Below are positions 44,509 through 55,793 of a stretch of DNA of 64,000 nt, piece after piece. This stretch comes from Tupaia tana (taxonomy: Eukaryota > Chordata > Mammalia > Scandentia > Tupaiidae). The stretch is from assembly GCA_026018925.1 (NCBI GenBank), contig JAKSZU010000006.1, positions 189,235,449 through 189,299,448 on the forward strand, given 5' to 3'. Below the pieces are notes generated by a model. That model was not told the DNA's origin. It saw only the letters and a program-made list of their open reading frames with translations, and ran no database searches. The number at the start of each line of letters is the position of its first letter. The first letter of the stretch is position 1. The translations under genes were made by a program, and so were the position numbers.

Positions 44509-45229
44509 AAGATATGTCAAACAGGGTCTTGTTCTAAATGTCCACAAACTGATGAATGGATTGGAAAAGTGTGGTATATATACTCTATGGAATACTACTC
44601 AGACATAAAAAATAACAAGACCCTGGAATTTGATAGAAAGTGGTCAGATATGGAGGATCTATTGCTGAGTGAAGTAAGCCAGGCTATGAAAGAAAGATAT
44701 TGTATGTATCCACTCAATATATACCGACTATCTGCACTCTATAATAGAGAGCAAACAATTGGAGGACATAAAAGCAGTGAAGGTACTTAATGAGAATAGG
44801 ATAGTGTGGAATGGGGGAAGTGAAGAGAAGAGGATAGAGAAAGATAGCAAGTGAACAATAGAGAGGCAGGACGTTAGTGAGAAATAGATATGGCTTATTA
44901 AATGTTGATGTTGACATGGATAGTATTCTCAACTGGATTCGTCTGAGAAGTATTTCATGATGGGCAAAGTATTTGTAGAAGCAAAATGAGAAATAGCGAT
45001 TGACTGTTTTAAAAAATAATTAGAATAATAATAATGATTGGGGAAAACATAGAAAAGATATTGAATGTTGAAGCGGGGAGATTAATGTCTCTGTACTGAC
45101 TGACATGCATGGCATTCCCTTTTGAAAAAGCAATGTAATACACTGAAAAGTTATATGTAATCCAATGTAATATAAAGAAGATTATGATGATAATAAAAAA
45201 TAAAAAATAAAAAGAAGATATGTCAAACA
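44509..45229 (+). mobile_element. L1, 5'-truncated (~690 bp), with 15-bp target duplication
   Basis: Insert about 44524-45214 between AAGATATGTCAAACA repeats. It begins in the ORF2 C-terminal region and ends with two 3'-UTR modules and an AAAATAAAAAATAAAAAG tail. Low divergence from the L1s at 14880 and 45920. Confidence 0.95.
44529..44790 (+). pseudogene. L1 ORF2 C-terminal remnant
   Basis: Open to its natural-looking stop: KCPQTDEWIGKVWYIYSMEY, DIKNNKTLEF, LLSEVSQAMKERYCMYPLNI YRLSALY. Matches the L1 ORF2 C-terminus; lacks all catalytic domains because of truncation. Confidence 0.88.
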
Positions 45230-45272
45230 ATCAGATGTCAGAAAAACATTTCAGAACATTTGGGATTTGGTC

Positions 45273-45773
45273 TGCACCAGGTTCTTTTTGTTTTTGTATT
45301 TTTTTTTTTTGTTTTAAAAAATTTTAATGTAAAGCTGAACTATCTTATTAACAGACCCTCCCAATTTTATAAAATTTAAAGACCAATAATAGGAATAACT
45401 AAAGTATGTTAAATTAATAACAAGAATAATAAGGAATACTCAGAACTGGGAAGAAATTTATTTTTTTAGTTTATGTTTAACATTAGATTTATATTTTTTA
45501 CATTAATTTTATTTTTATAACTTAGATGTATTGTATTAGCTATTTAACATTTTTTTAAAATTTTGACTTAACAGTTTAGAAAACTAATCAGTTTATATAG
45601 AAAATGAGAATTTTATTTAGCTAAATGACTAGATTTTTAGAAACTGGTATTCGTAAGAGCACGTTAATTTTTACATCTAAATTTTTTTATTTCATTGTCT
45701 TTTATACATTCAATAACATTATTTAGCTTATAAAGTGAATATTTCAACAGGTGAACATTTGCACCAGGTTCTT
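45273..45773 (-). mobile_element. L1 3' end plus probable 3'-transduced segment
   Basis: 473-bp insert (45287-45759) between TGCACCAGGTTCTT repeats. On the minus strand it reads L1 3' end (45759-45677, containing GTTCACCTGTTGAAATATTC and AATGTATAAAAGACAATGAA ataaaaaaa), then ~370 bp of non-L1 sequence, then a second A-rich tail next to the duplication. Confidence 0.8.
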
Positions 45774-45919
45774 GAATCAACTAACTTGCCAACATAGAAC
45801 CAGTGTCTAAGAAAAGTGTTCAGAGAGTGTGAAGGGTCAAGAGAAAACACTGACCAAGAGTTTCATTCATAGCTACCCTTGTTAACTGTATTTCTTTTAG
45901 TTTCATAGCTTGAAAGATG

Positions 45920-47535
45920 TCAAAGGCTCTAAACCCCAAAACATGACAACCAACTGATCTTTGACAAAGGGTACCAGTCAATCCAGTGGGAAAAGGAAAA
46001 CCTCTTTAGCAAATGGTGCTGGAAAAACAGGATATCCATCTGCAAAAAGATTAATCTGAACCCCTATCTGTCACCACTAACAAAAATCAACTCAAAGTGG
46101 ATCAAAGATCTAAACCTAAGAACAGAAACTATAAATCTACTGATGGAAAACACGGGGGAAACTCTGGGAGACATTGGGCTAGGTAAAGATTTCTTAAGCG
46201 AGACTTCCAAAGCACAGTCAATAATCCCCCAAAACAGACAGGTGGGATTACATCAGATTAAGAAGTTTCTGCACAGCAAAGGACACAGTAATTAGTATGA
46301 ATCGACAATCCTCAGAATGGGAGAGAATTTTTTGTTAACTATGACTCAGATAAGGGGCTGATAACCACAATACACTGGGGACTCAAGTGGCTTACCTGGA
46401 AGAAAATGATTAACCCAATTAAAAGATGGAAAATGAGCTGAATAAACAACTCTCTAAGAACAGCCAAAAAGCATATGAAAAAATGCTCAACATCCCTCAT
46501 CATAAGGGAGATGCAGATCAAAACCACAATGAGATACCACCTAACCGCAGTCAGAAGGGTGAAGATTGAAAAAAACAAAACATGGTAAGTACTGGCAGGG
46601 ATGGGATGAAAGAGGAACTCTCATACAATGTTGGTGGGAATGTAAATTGGTCCAGCTACTGTGGAGAACAATATGGAGGTTCCTCAGGGACCTTCAAATA
46701 GAGCTACCATATGATCCAGCAATTCCACTTCTGGGTATCTATCCAAAGAAGAAAAGAAGGTTGAGTTGGAAAATCGCTTTGCACAGTTATATTTATTGTG
46801 GCATTACTCATGATTGCTAAGACATGGAACCAACCCAAATGTCCACAAGCAGATAAATGGATTGAAAAAGTGTGGCACATATACTCCATGGAATACTATT
46901 CAGATATATAAAACAATGAGATCCTGGTATTTGAGAGAAAGCGGACAAACATGAAAGATCTAATGCTGAGTGAAGCAAGTCAGGCAATGAAACGGAGACA
47001 TTGTATGTCTCCACTTAACATACACCAACTGTCTACACTCTCCAGTAGAGACTGAAAGCCTGGAGGACATAAAAGAATTAAAAATTATCATGGACACTGG
47101 GGACAAAGTGGAAGGAGAGTGGGAGAGGGGAAAAGTCCAGGAAGGGATATTTGGGAAAATATGGAGAAGTAAGACATTTGCATTACACAGATACGGTTTG
47201 TTGCCTGTTGGTTATGACACATACAGAAGTAGCAACTTGTCTGCTGTGTGGCATATATCGCATTAGGTAAAATCTCTTTACAAACTAGATGATGTATAAT
47301 GACTGACTATATAAAAATAATATATAATACTAATAAAAATAATGAGAATAAATAATTACAATATGAAAAAATGATGAAAAGCTATTTGATGATGATTATG
47401 TGGATAGTAATGTCTTTGTCTTGACTGATATGTATGGTAATCATGCTGGAAAAAGAAATATAATACACTGTAAAGATATATGTGATTAAATGTAATATAA
47501 AAATTATAATAAGTATAAATAAAATAATATAAAAA
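45920..47535 (+). mobile_element. L1, 5'-truncated (~1.6 kb)
   Basis: ORF2 3' region from ACAACCAACTGATCTTTGAC through GATACCACCTAACCGCAGTC, GGTTCCTCAGGGACCTTC and CACATATACTCCATGGAATA, then 3' UTR with two modules (about 47190-47330 and 47370-47480) and an A/T-rich tail. The longest young-looking L1 of the window. Confidence 0.9.
46566..46820 (+). pseudogene. L1 ORF2 remnant
   Basis: Codes [27 protein letters not shown] and DPAIPLLGIYPK, the diagnostic Cys/Trp-rich region near the L1 ORF2 C-terminus. Frame is lost downstream; the homology continues in another frame at 46820-47000. Confidence 0.9.
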
Positions 47536-47686
47536 TTATTACTAAAGAGATAGATTTTAAAATGTGATTTTTCTTCAGTAAAAGTAATAAAGGTCAGTCA
47601 TTCTCATGACAACTGGATTACTAATTAACTGCATGACTTACAAGTCTGGTAGTTGTCCTATCTCTTATCTTCTGGGTGATAGGGTT

Positions 47687-47758
47687 CAGTCATCTGTTTT
47701 TTGGTTTTTTTTTTTTGGTTTGTTTTTTTTTTTTGAGAGAGAGGTTTTTTGTTTGTTT

Positions 47759-47805
<47 letters not shown>

Positions 47806-48057
47806 ATAGGGTGCGTGCGCTCGCCAGACAGACAGAGAGAAACATAGAGACAGAAAGCAAGAAATCACCTCCCAGGGGAGATGGTCACACCACAATCCCT
47901 TCTCCTCCATTCTCCTCTTGGGATCTTGGGCACGCATGCACACACGCCCGGCGTGAGTTTTATGCCACCGGGTCCGGGACTCGAACCGCGGTCGACGACG
48001 TGGGATTCCAGCGACATAGCCATTACGCTAACTGCTGGTTCCCCAGTCATCTGTTTT
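47687..48057 (-). mobile_element. tRNA-derived SINE, family A, with a very long compound tail
   Basis: Insert about 47701-48043 between CAGTCATCTGTTTT repeats. The tail includes a 43-T run (47760-47802), preceded by a second GAGAGAGAGGTTTTTT-like SINE end and more T runs. Body and head CpG-rich and near consensus. Confidence 0.95.
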
Positions 48058-48149
48058 GAGACATCTTAGCAAATCTTCATCGGAGTCCATCATACTGACT
48101 CCATGCTTTAAGCAGCTCCTATTATTCTCTTTCTATATATTATAGAACA

Positions 48150-48262
48150 CTTGCCACAGCACATGCATTCTGGCATGTTTTAAGCTGCCAGGTCCAGGAC
48201 TCTAACCCTGGTAGATTCTGTGGGAGTCCAGTGATATAACCATTAAGCCATCTACTGGTTCT
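48150..48262 (-). mobile_element. tRNA-derived SINE fragment, family A
   Basis: GCACATGCATTCTGGCATG TTTTAAGCTGCCAGG and antisense head ending CCATCTACTGGTTC. The A-tail side is missing. Confidence 0.85.
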
Positions 48263-48339
48263 GCAATTTTATATATGCTATTCAAAAGAGTTTTAGTGTT
48301 GGTAAGTGGAGACAGTAAATGTAGAAAATCATCTGTCTT

Positions 48340-48592
48340 AACTTCCTTTTTTAGTTTTTTTGCCATGGGGCTTGGGCACACATGGAAGAGAGACACAGAA
48401 AGGGAAAGTGAGAAATCACCACTCAGGGAGGTGGGCCACACTGCAACCTCTTCTCCTCCATTCTCCTCTCAGAATTTTGGGCACATATACACACACTCCC
48501 AGAGTGATTTTCAAGTCCTGGGTCTGGGACTCCAACCATTGTCAGCCATGTGAAAATCCAGTGCCTTAACTACCACACCACCTGCTGGCCCC
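48340..48592 (-). mobile_element. tRNA-derived SINE, family A
   Basis: TTTTTTTGCCATGGGGCTTG, GAGAAATCACCACTCAGGGA, antisense head ending CCACCTGCTGGCCCC. The 7SL-like element abuts it. Confidence 0.9.
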
Positions 48593-48594
48593 TT

Positions 48595-48631
<37 letters not shown>

Positions 48632-48795
48632 AAAGTCTCACCATATTATGCTGTTCTGAGTCTATAGATACCCCACCATAGCCAGCCCTCATAATGTCTT
48701 GCCAGCCTGGGCCAGCCTGGAGCTCATAGTTTTCCTATCTCATCTTTCAAATAGCTAGGATTATAGGCATATAACACCATGCCCAGTCTTTAGGT
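48593..48795 (-). mobile_element. 7SL RNA-derived SINE monomer
   Basis: On the minus strand: GACTGGGCATGGTGTTATAT GCCTATAATCCTAGCTATTT then GAGATAGGA, aligning with the 7SL/Alu start (GGCCGGGCGCGGTGGC..GCCTGTAATCCCAGCTACT..), and a 3' end ATATGGTGAGACTTTATCTT plus poly(A) (28-T run at 48599-48626). Length ~170 bp without tail. CpG sites are eroded, so it is an old copy. Confidence 0.8.
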
Positions 48796-49229
48796 TTGAT
48801 CAGGATCAAATTATGGCCTCCTATGTGGTGCCAGCCTGCACATGCCTCTCTGGCTGGGCCAATCTTAACTTTTTGGAAGATAACAGTGGTACTAGTCTCT
48901 AGTCAATTTTACCCTTCTCAAAACAAAATAAATGTACAAAACAAACAGAAAACACGAGGTCATAAAATAGGCTCTGAACAACTTGTTACTTATTTGGGAA
49001 CATAACATGTTTATAAGTATGGTTTATATCCTATTTTTTTCTAGAGCATTTTAATGACAAAGAAAATAAAGCTTATAAAGAATTATTTTTAACTTGGCTT
49101 ACAGGAAAATAAGAAAAACAGGCAAACATTTAAAAAAAAAAAACTAAAAGCAAATGCTGAAATTCTACAAGCATCTCTACAACATTTTTGAAATTTATCA
49201 ATAAAAGGAACATCAATAACTTTATTCCA

Positions 49230-49390
49230 TTGATTGGGGGTCAGCAGGCTGGGGAGCTGGACTCTCCCTTGGCCCATTTGTCTCCCAGACCAGTGGCTTG
49301 CTTTCTTACTTTCCCTTTCCCTCTATCTCCGGTCAAATTAAAAAAATAATAATAATAAATAAGAGAAATAATTCTTTTTAAAAAACATTT
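49230..49390 (+). mobile_element. tRNA-derived SINE, family B
   Basis: GGGGGTCAGCAGGCTGGGGA head, CAGACCAGTGGCTTGCTTTC, CCGGTCAAATTAAAAAAATA tail. The head is shortened around the B box. Confidence 0.85.
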
Positions 49391-49985
49391 TATAGCATTG
49401 ATTTATTTACAAAAATGTAGTTATCATCAGATGGCCTGAAACACATCTCAGCAGAGTTGGAAATTTGAAGTCAAACTGAAAGAAGGAAAATTAGATTTTA
49501 GAGATTCCTGAATATCTTCAATATATCTATGCCCCCAGGATTCAATGATGCACACATAAAGATACTCAAAGGATTATTTACTTTTATGGTATTACATTAC
49601 CTAACTAGTTTCATAGAAACTCAAAGAACAGAGGGAATCCTGGAAATTAAAATGACAAAAAAGCATTCTTGAATAATACATGACTTAAATAATTACCAAA
49701 CACCCATCTTCAATCAACTCCTAAACATCGATGATGAAGTATGAGGTAACAATAGTGTGTGGAAGAATTAAGAAATCGCTTAAAGATAAATATTAAAAAC
49801 AGGTTTGATTTCATACCTCTGATTCTTTCTCTGTAAGATTTTTGAAAAAGTACTATTTTGAGTCATACTATTAAATACTTTATGTAAACATCTTTTATTT
49901 TCTTTTTTTCATTTTTTAGGTTCAAGTTTCACACATAAGTAATCAGGAATGAGATTGAGAACTGATATTTTCCTAAATTAGAAAA
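49391..49985. other. No gene or repeat recognised
   Basis: AT-rich, no supportable feature. Confidence 0.4.
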
Positions 49986-49989
49986 AATT

Positions 49990-50265
49990 AATAAATTAAA
50001 AATAATAATAATAATTTGCCAGAAAACACACGTAGTTCCTGGAGAGAGATCAAAGAGAGCTAGATAGAAAGCTATTTATTTATCCCTACATGGGGTGTGG
50101 TCACACATAATCCCTTCTCCTATATTCCTCCATCCTGTCGGAATTTGGGGCATGCATGTGTATGTGCTTGGAGTGTTTTTCAAACCACTAAGGCTGGTAC
50201 TTGAACTGCAGTCTGATATGTAAGATCCAAGCTCTATTAACCACCAGGCCATGGAGCCAGACCCC
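49990..50265 (-). mobile_element. tRNA-derived SINE, old
   Basis: TCCTGGAGAGAGATC, GGTCACACATAATCCCTTCT, GGGGCATGCATGTGTATG, antisense head ending ACCACCAGGCCATGGAGCC. Diverged family A relative. Confidence 0.78.
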
Positions 50266-50282
50266 AAGTTATTTTAAAAATG

Positions 50283-50502
50283 TAGATTTACTGTACTTTA
50301 AAAAAATTTATTTATTATTTTTATTTATTGATTCATTTATTCTTTAATTTGACCAGAGAGAGACACAGAGAGAAAGAGAGAGGGAAAGTGAGAAAGCAAG
50401 TCACCACATCCAAGACTCAAACCATGGTCAGCCATGTGGGAATGTCCAGTGCATTAACCACCATGCTACCTGCTGGTCGCTAGATTTACTCTACTTTAAA
50501 AA
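50283..50502 (-). mobile_element. tRNA-derived SINE, family B, with ~22-bp target duplication
   Basis: Element about 50305-50480; flanks share TAGATTTACTNTACTTTAAA with one mismatch. AATTTGACCAGAGAGAGACA start, antisense head ending ACCTGCTGGTC. Confidence 0.93.
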
Positions 50503-50663
50503 CAATTTTTGCTTTTTTGTATCCCACTGCCTTAAAAAGTCATGTTGGTAATATTAATAATAACTTTGTGAAAATATAATTCTGTAAACCACAGTGAATG
50601 CAAAACACTATTGCAAATATTTATAGTTAAGAATACAAATTCAAATAACACAAAACAGTTTTG

Positions 50664-50749
50664 GGCCAGCAAGTGGTTTGGTGGTTATGGTGCTGGACTT
50701 CTACATGGTCAACCATAGTTCGAGTCCTGTACCTAGCAGGACTTTCACA

Positions 50750-50809
<60 letters not shown>

Positions 50810-50880
50810 GGTGAACATACCTGGTGAGCACAGGTGTTCTATAGCAGATAAAATTAATAATAAATAATTCTTAAAAACAT
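50664..50880 (+). mobile_element. tRNA-derived SINE, family A/B intermediate, with (CT)n
   Basis: GGGCCAGCAAGTGGTTTGGT head, GTTCGAGTCCTGTACC B box, CT run at about 50752-50808, GGTGTTCTATAGCAGATAAA end. Confidence 0.9.
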
Positions 50881-52298
50881 CCACATCATACCCCACAACT
50901 ATGTGCTGAGTATATGTAAATCATAAATTACAATAAAACCCATTAATGAAAGACAAAGCAATTTTATCTGTAATTTGCCTTTCATTAATAATTGCTTTTC
51001 AATTAATAGTGGAAGGAATCTAAACTTCTCTAAAGCTGCTGCTTTTGGCAATGAACCAGTAGATGTAAACATTTTTTAAACAAAAAAAAAAAAAACAACA
51101 AGAAATGCAACCAACTATTGACATTGTTGACCAAAAATAGTAATTTTATTGAAAGATTTACCTTTGGGCTAATAACGTTTTATGTTCATTTTATAAAATA
51201 AATTATGCCAGGTTAAGAACAAGACACTTATAAATATCAGAATAGCAGAAACCGTATATAGGAAACATTTCATTTGCTCCAGAAAAACTGTGTCATGATC
51301 ATTGCAATATATCTGGATTCACAAAATTTATCTTCTTTCTAATAGCCACAGTAAATTCCTTCTAGTTACAATAATAACCTGTTGGATACTGCCTTTCATC
51401 CAAAAAAGATTATTTTTAATGTATATATGATGGAAAGTATTAAGTAAGCTAACCTCTGCTCCCATCTGAACACTTGATGTTGCTTAGGAAAGCTGTACAT
51501 ACATCTAGGTGTTCCTGACAACTCCCAGCTTTCATGTGTCTCAGTGAAAAGTCACAGGGCTCTTGGAGTCTTGAGGTTGAGGCAAGTTTAATCAAAACAT
51601 GTTGGAACAATCCTGAGTGTAAATGTGAAAAACAGCAGAGCTTATACGTTACGGTGCAGACAATTTTAACAAAGGAGATTCCCTTCTGGTTCCCTTTTTT
51701 GAATGAACAGATATAAACTGTATCTAAACAATAAGAAAAAAACAGTTAATATTCATTCAAACCCAATTCATTTTAGTGCGTATGTATCTGTTTCATCGCA
51801 CACACATGCACACCAACACACAAATGCACACTGACACAGACTTTTAGAGGAAAAAAAATAACAAAGAAAGACCCTTACTCTCAAGCTCGTAAGAAAATCC
51901 CCCTTATATATGATTAAAATCCCCCTTATATTTTATTAAAATATAAATATTGTAAGCAATGTGATGCTTACAATATGTATATTCTGTGTAAAATCTGTTT
52001 AACTCTAATGAATTAGTCTCCAAAATTTTAAATAAAAAAAAAAATTTAAAACAGCCCAACTTATACCTGTGAATTATTTATAGTTTATCAAATGATCCTT
52101 TTAAAGAATGTTTCATTTGATGCCCAAAAGGCAAATACTGTTAACTTTTCCTTTTAATAATTTTGAAAAAAAAGAGGGACATTTAGATGGATTAAGGTTG
52201 TTAAGTGAATTTTACCAAATTCTGGAACTTTAACATCTAAATTAATTTTTAATCATATGGTATGATTGAAAGTAAGTGTGGGAAAGCTTATAAATATT
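50881..52298. other. No gene or repeat recognised
   Basis: Contains a short run of alternating CACACA/CAAACACACA-type units near 51800-51835. A 60-codon open stretch at 51534 has no recognisable domain. Confidence 0.35.
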
Positions 52299-52299
52299 T

Positions 52300-52548
52300 C
52301 TGGCCCAGAGTTGGGCCTAACTGCATGACACTGAAGCCACACAGTCCTGCGTTCAGACCCGGTTGGCCTAGACATGCTGAACGCGTCCACATGTGACTGA
52401 TCCTGGCTGTCTCTGGTTGGCCGGGAATGAGGTGGAGAATCATGATGTGGTGAGGCCCTGCTGGCTGTGTCTGTCTGTATTTCTGTCTCACTTTTCCTCT
52501 CTCTCTCTCATTTTTCTTTTCTCATAAAATAAACAAACTTAAAAAACT
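52300..52548 (+). mobile_element. tRNA-derived SINE, family C
   Basis: GCGTTCAGACCCGGTTGGC B-box region, GGCTGTCTCTGGTTGGCC, GAGAATCATGATGTGGTGAG, CTCATAAAATAAACAAAC end. Confidence 0.75.
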
Positions 52549-52659
52549 ATAACCATTACAATTGATCATGTTCCCTAATACTGTAATTTTCTATATGTTA
52601 GTTATCTGTATGTTAGTTATTTATAAAGATGACAACGATTAAGCCCTATATTTAAAAAA

Positions 52660-52742
52660 ACAGGAACAAACCTTGAATCTTCCCATGTGGGTCAGCCTTA
52701 CAGAATATGTTGTTTTACTGCTGCACCATAACCCAGCCCCCG
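52660..52742 (-). mobile_element. tRNA-derived SINE head fragment, family C
   Basis: TCCCATGTGGGTCAGCC and TTTTACTGCTGCACCATAAC CCAGCCCC read as an antisense family C head. Confidence 0.6.
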
Positions 52743-53255
52743 ACATTATTTTTTTTTTATTTATAGCAAATTTTTAGTCTACATTGGACATTGCATAGTT
52801 TTTCTTGTGGGTGGAATAAATTAATTGTGAATCAGCTATATGTTTTGGAGGCTTGCATTCAAGCTTTATTTTAAGAGATCTGTGTTAGTGTATTTATCCC
52901 TGCTATTGTGGCTAAACTTTCTTGAAATTATTTTTAAGTGCTTTTCTCATTTCCAATTCTTGTATGGTGTCTCTAAATACTTGTTTATTTGTATACATTT
53001 TTATTTCCCTTTGATGGGAGCTAATTTGGTGGGATATTGGGTAATTTCATTGTAATCCCTTTTTCTGTCTTCTGTGAATATTTTTTAACAAGAATCAAAC
53101 TTCTGATGCCAGACTAATATTATAAACTGTATAAGTACTAATAATTGTTGTACCTAAAAGCATTTAATATAGTTTTCTATTTCTAATTGGATTTTATAGT
53201 TATATTTAAGTATTTGGACAAGGATATGCTAAGAATAATGTTTGCTCTTTTTTAA
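52743..53255. other. No gene or repeat recognised
   Basis: T-rich with a 71-codon open stretch at 52840-53055 rich in Phe/Leu from T-rich sequence; not supported as a gene. Confidence 0.4.
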
Positions 53256-53515
53256 ATGTTTTTTTTTTTTCAATTTTGCTACAAGGCACGTACATTTCCT
53301 AGAGAGGAACAGAGAGAGAGAGAGAGAATGAGAAAGCATCCCCTATGGAGAATGGTCATGCAGCTGTCCCTTCTCCATTTCTCCCTCCTGTTGCGATTTT
53401 GGGCATGCAGGCACATGTGCCAATGTGTTTCTTAGGCCACTAGGACTGGGACTTGAACTGTGCTGTCAGCCATGTCTTATCCAGCTGCCTTAATCACCAT
53501 AGGATGGGTTGGCCC
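53256..53515 (-). mobile_element. tRNA-derived SINE, family A, old
   Basis: TTTTGCTACAAGGCACGTAC, GA run, TGGTCATGCAGCTGTCCCTT, antisense head ending GGATGGGTTGGCCC. Confidence 0.85.
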
Positions 53516-54353
53516 TTTTTTTCTTCATGCTTTTAAATCAAATTATCCTGAATTCTCTGTGGTCTTTTAATCTTACGTTTTGTTTCAACTCACAGAACTT
53601 TTCTTTATTTATACTGAAGTATCGATCTTCTCTAATTTGTCTATCTTGTCCTGAAATTCTCGATTCATAAATGGCTGTAGATACATTTTCTTTTCTGCAT
53701 CATTTTCCTCATATTGAACAAAAGTACCTGGGCCCTAGTACCATTGAATGAGATTTTTTCCCTAGCAACTTGAGTTCTTAAACATAGTTTTTGCTTTACA
53801 AAAATTCTGCAAACTGCTCCTGTCACGATGTTCATAAAAGCATAATTATGTACAACTGTGAGTAGCAGTAGTGTTTAATGTACTAAACATTCATGTTTTT
53901 ATCTCAAGTCAACATCTGTTTTGCTCGTTTAACCACTAAAGAAGCCAAGGATGAATGACTGGAGATATAACAATGTATCCTCCTCTTCCAAAGTACTCAA
54001 TTACAATGCTACTTTCCATGCACATTTGTTGCTATCGCTGCTCTTAAATTTGTAGCAATAATTTTGTGTAAAATGTTTGGTTTTTCAAAATTTTATTAAT
54101 GTGTCTCTTTACTTGTTTATGCACTAAAGTATTCTTAGTTAAGTGAGTAAACAGCAAATGGTGGGATATCATTTTATAATATTTTTATAATGTTTATTCT
54201 GTTTTTGGTACTACTCAATATTAAAACTGATTATTAAATCTTCTTGAGATTCTTGCTTTTCTTAAATCATTTTATAACTGTCTTATTTGACATTAGCATG
54301 AATGCACTTGTAGCTTAATGCGTACATTGACAGATAAATACCGAAACAGTTTA
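53516..54353. other. No gene or repeat recognised
   Basis: AT-rich sequence, no supportable feature. Confidence 0.4.
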
Positions 54354-54483
54354 GTGTGTGTGTATGTATATATATACACACACACTCATATTTATATATA
54401 TATAGTATACAGTGTATATATATAATATAGTATATATAGTATAAGTATATATATGGTATGTGTGTGTGTGTGTGTGTGTGTGC

Positions 54484-54518
<35 letters not shown>

Positions 54519-54540
54519 ATTTATATATAGAGAGAGTATA
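54354..54540. repeat. Compound (TG)n/(TA)n microsatellite
   Basis: TGTGTGTATGTATATATAT..., several TATAGTATA units, a TG run at about 54460-54482 and a TA run at 54485-54515. It ends exactly where L1 sequence starts. Confidence 0.95.
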
Positions 54541-55435
54541 GTATATACCTAACAGACAACTCTCCAAGGAAGACATAAACTGCCAAAAAGCAATTTGAAA
54601 AAATGCTCAACATATGTTGTCATAAGGGAAATGCAAATTAAAACCACAAAAACATACCATTTAATTCAGGTCAGAATAGCCAAGATTAAAAAAATAATAA
54701 GTGCTGGTGGGGTTACTGTGAAAAGGGAACCCTCCTACACTGTTGATGGGAGTGTAAATTAGTACAACCACTATGGAAAACAATATGGAGGTTCTTCAGA
54801 AACCTAAAACTAGGACCACCATACAACCCAGTAATTCCACTCTTAGGTATCTACCTAAATGATAGGAAAACACTCAGTGAAACACTTGTGCACACACGTC
54901 TATTGCAGCATTATTCACAATTACTAGGTAATGGAGTCAACCCAAATATCCAGTAATGGATGACTGGATTGAAAAAATGTCAGACGTGTACTCTATGAAA
55001 TACTACTCAGTCATAAAAAAAATTGAGACCCTCACATTTGATATAAAGTGGGTTAACATAGAAGATTTAATGCTAAGCAAAGCAAGCTAGATTATGAAAG
55101 ACAAGTGTTGTATTTCCTGTTTAATAGATACCAAGTGTCTGCACTCTATAGCAGAAACTGAAAGACTGGAAGGTGTAACAGCAGGGAGCCAACTGTAGAT
55201 ACTAGAGACAGTATAGAAAGGGGTGGGTAAGAGTGGGTGAATAGTAGGGACTGGGAGAGAGGATCAGGAAACAAACAGAAACATTCAGCAGATACAAAAA
55301 TGGGAAGTTATCTGTTGATGATAATGTATACAGGAATGTCTTGATTTGATTAATATACACTGTATTCCTACTGGGAAAAACCATGTTGTACACTCTAAAG
55401 ATGTACAGTAATTAAATATAAATTAAAAAATGCTG
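54541..55435 (+). mobile_element. L1, 5'-truncated (~0.9 kb)
   Basis: CAGACAACTCTCCAAGGAAG, AAGGGAAATGCAAATTAAAA CC, AATATGGAGGTTCTTCAG, TGCAGCATTATTCACAATTA, ATGCTAAGCAAAGCAAGC and 3' UTR with GTTGATGATAATGTATACAG and AAGATGTACAGTAATTAAAT. Older than the 44-47 kb L1s; a one-module 3' end. Confidence 0.88.
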
Positions 55436-55793
55436 AAAACAAAGAAAACTCAGAACAAAATAAAACAATACAGGAGCATGAAGGAAAGTCAAAGGGACAC
55501 AGAAACCAACTAAAGTAGTTTCAAACCAGGAAAAGTTTGAATGACAAAATAAATCATTGTAATACTGTATTAGAAACCAATGAATAAAATAAATATTTCA
55601 GCACATACTGATAAATTGTTAAATAAATTTAAAACAGAGAAGAAAGGATATATTTTATTTACAGAATAGCTCCAAATTACAAATATAAAAGGAATAAACA
55701 TACAAATATAAAATCATCATTAGAGATTCATGTAACAATTGTTACATGTGAAATATACTGGTGAATGCTAAAATTAATGGATATAACTTTAAG
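55436..55793. other. No gene or repeat recognised
   Basis: A-rich, no supportable feature. Confidence 0.4.

Noticed and set aside
54354-54540. Microsatellite as a remnant of an L1 tail
   Set aside because: It lies at the 5' side of a sense L1, not at its tail, and no second element end is visible.
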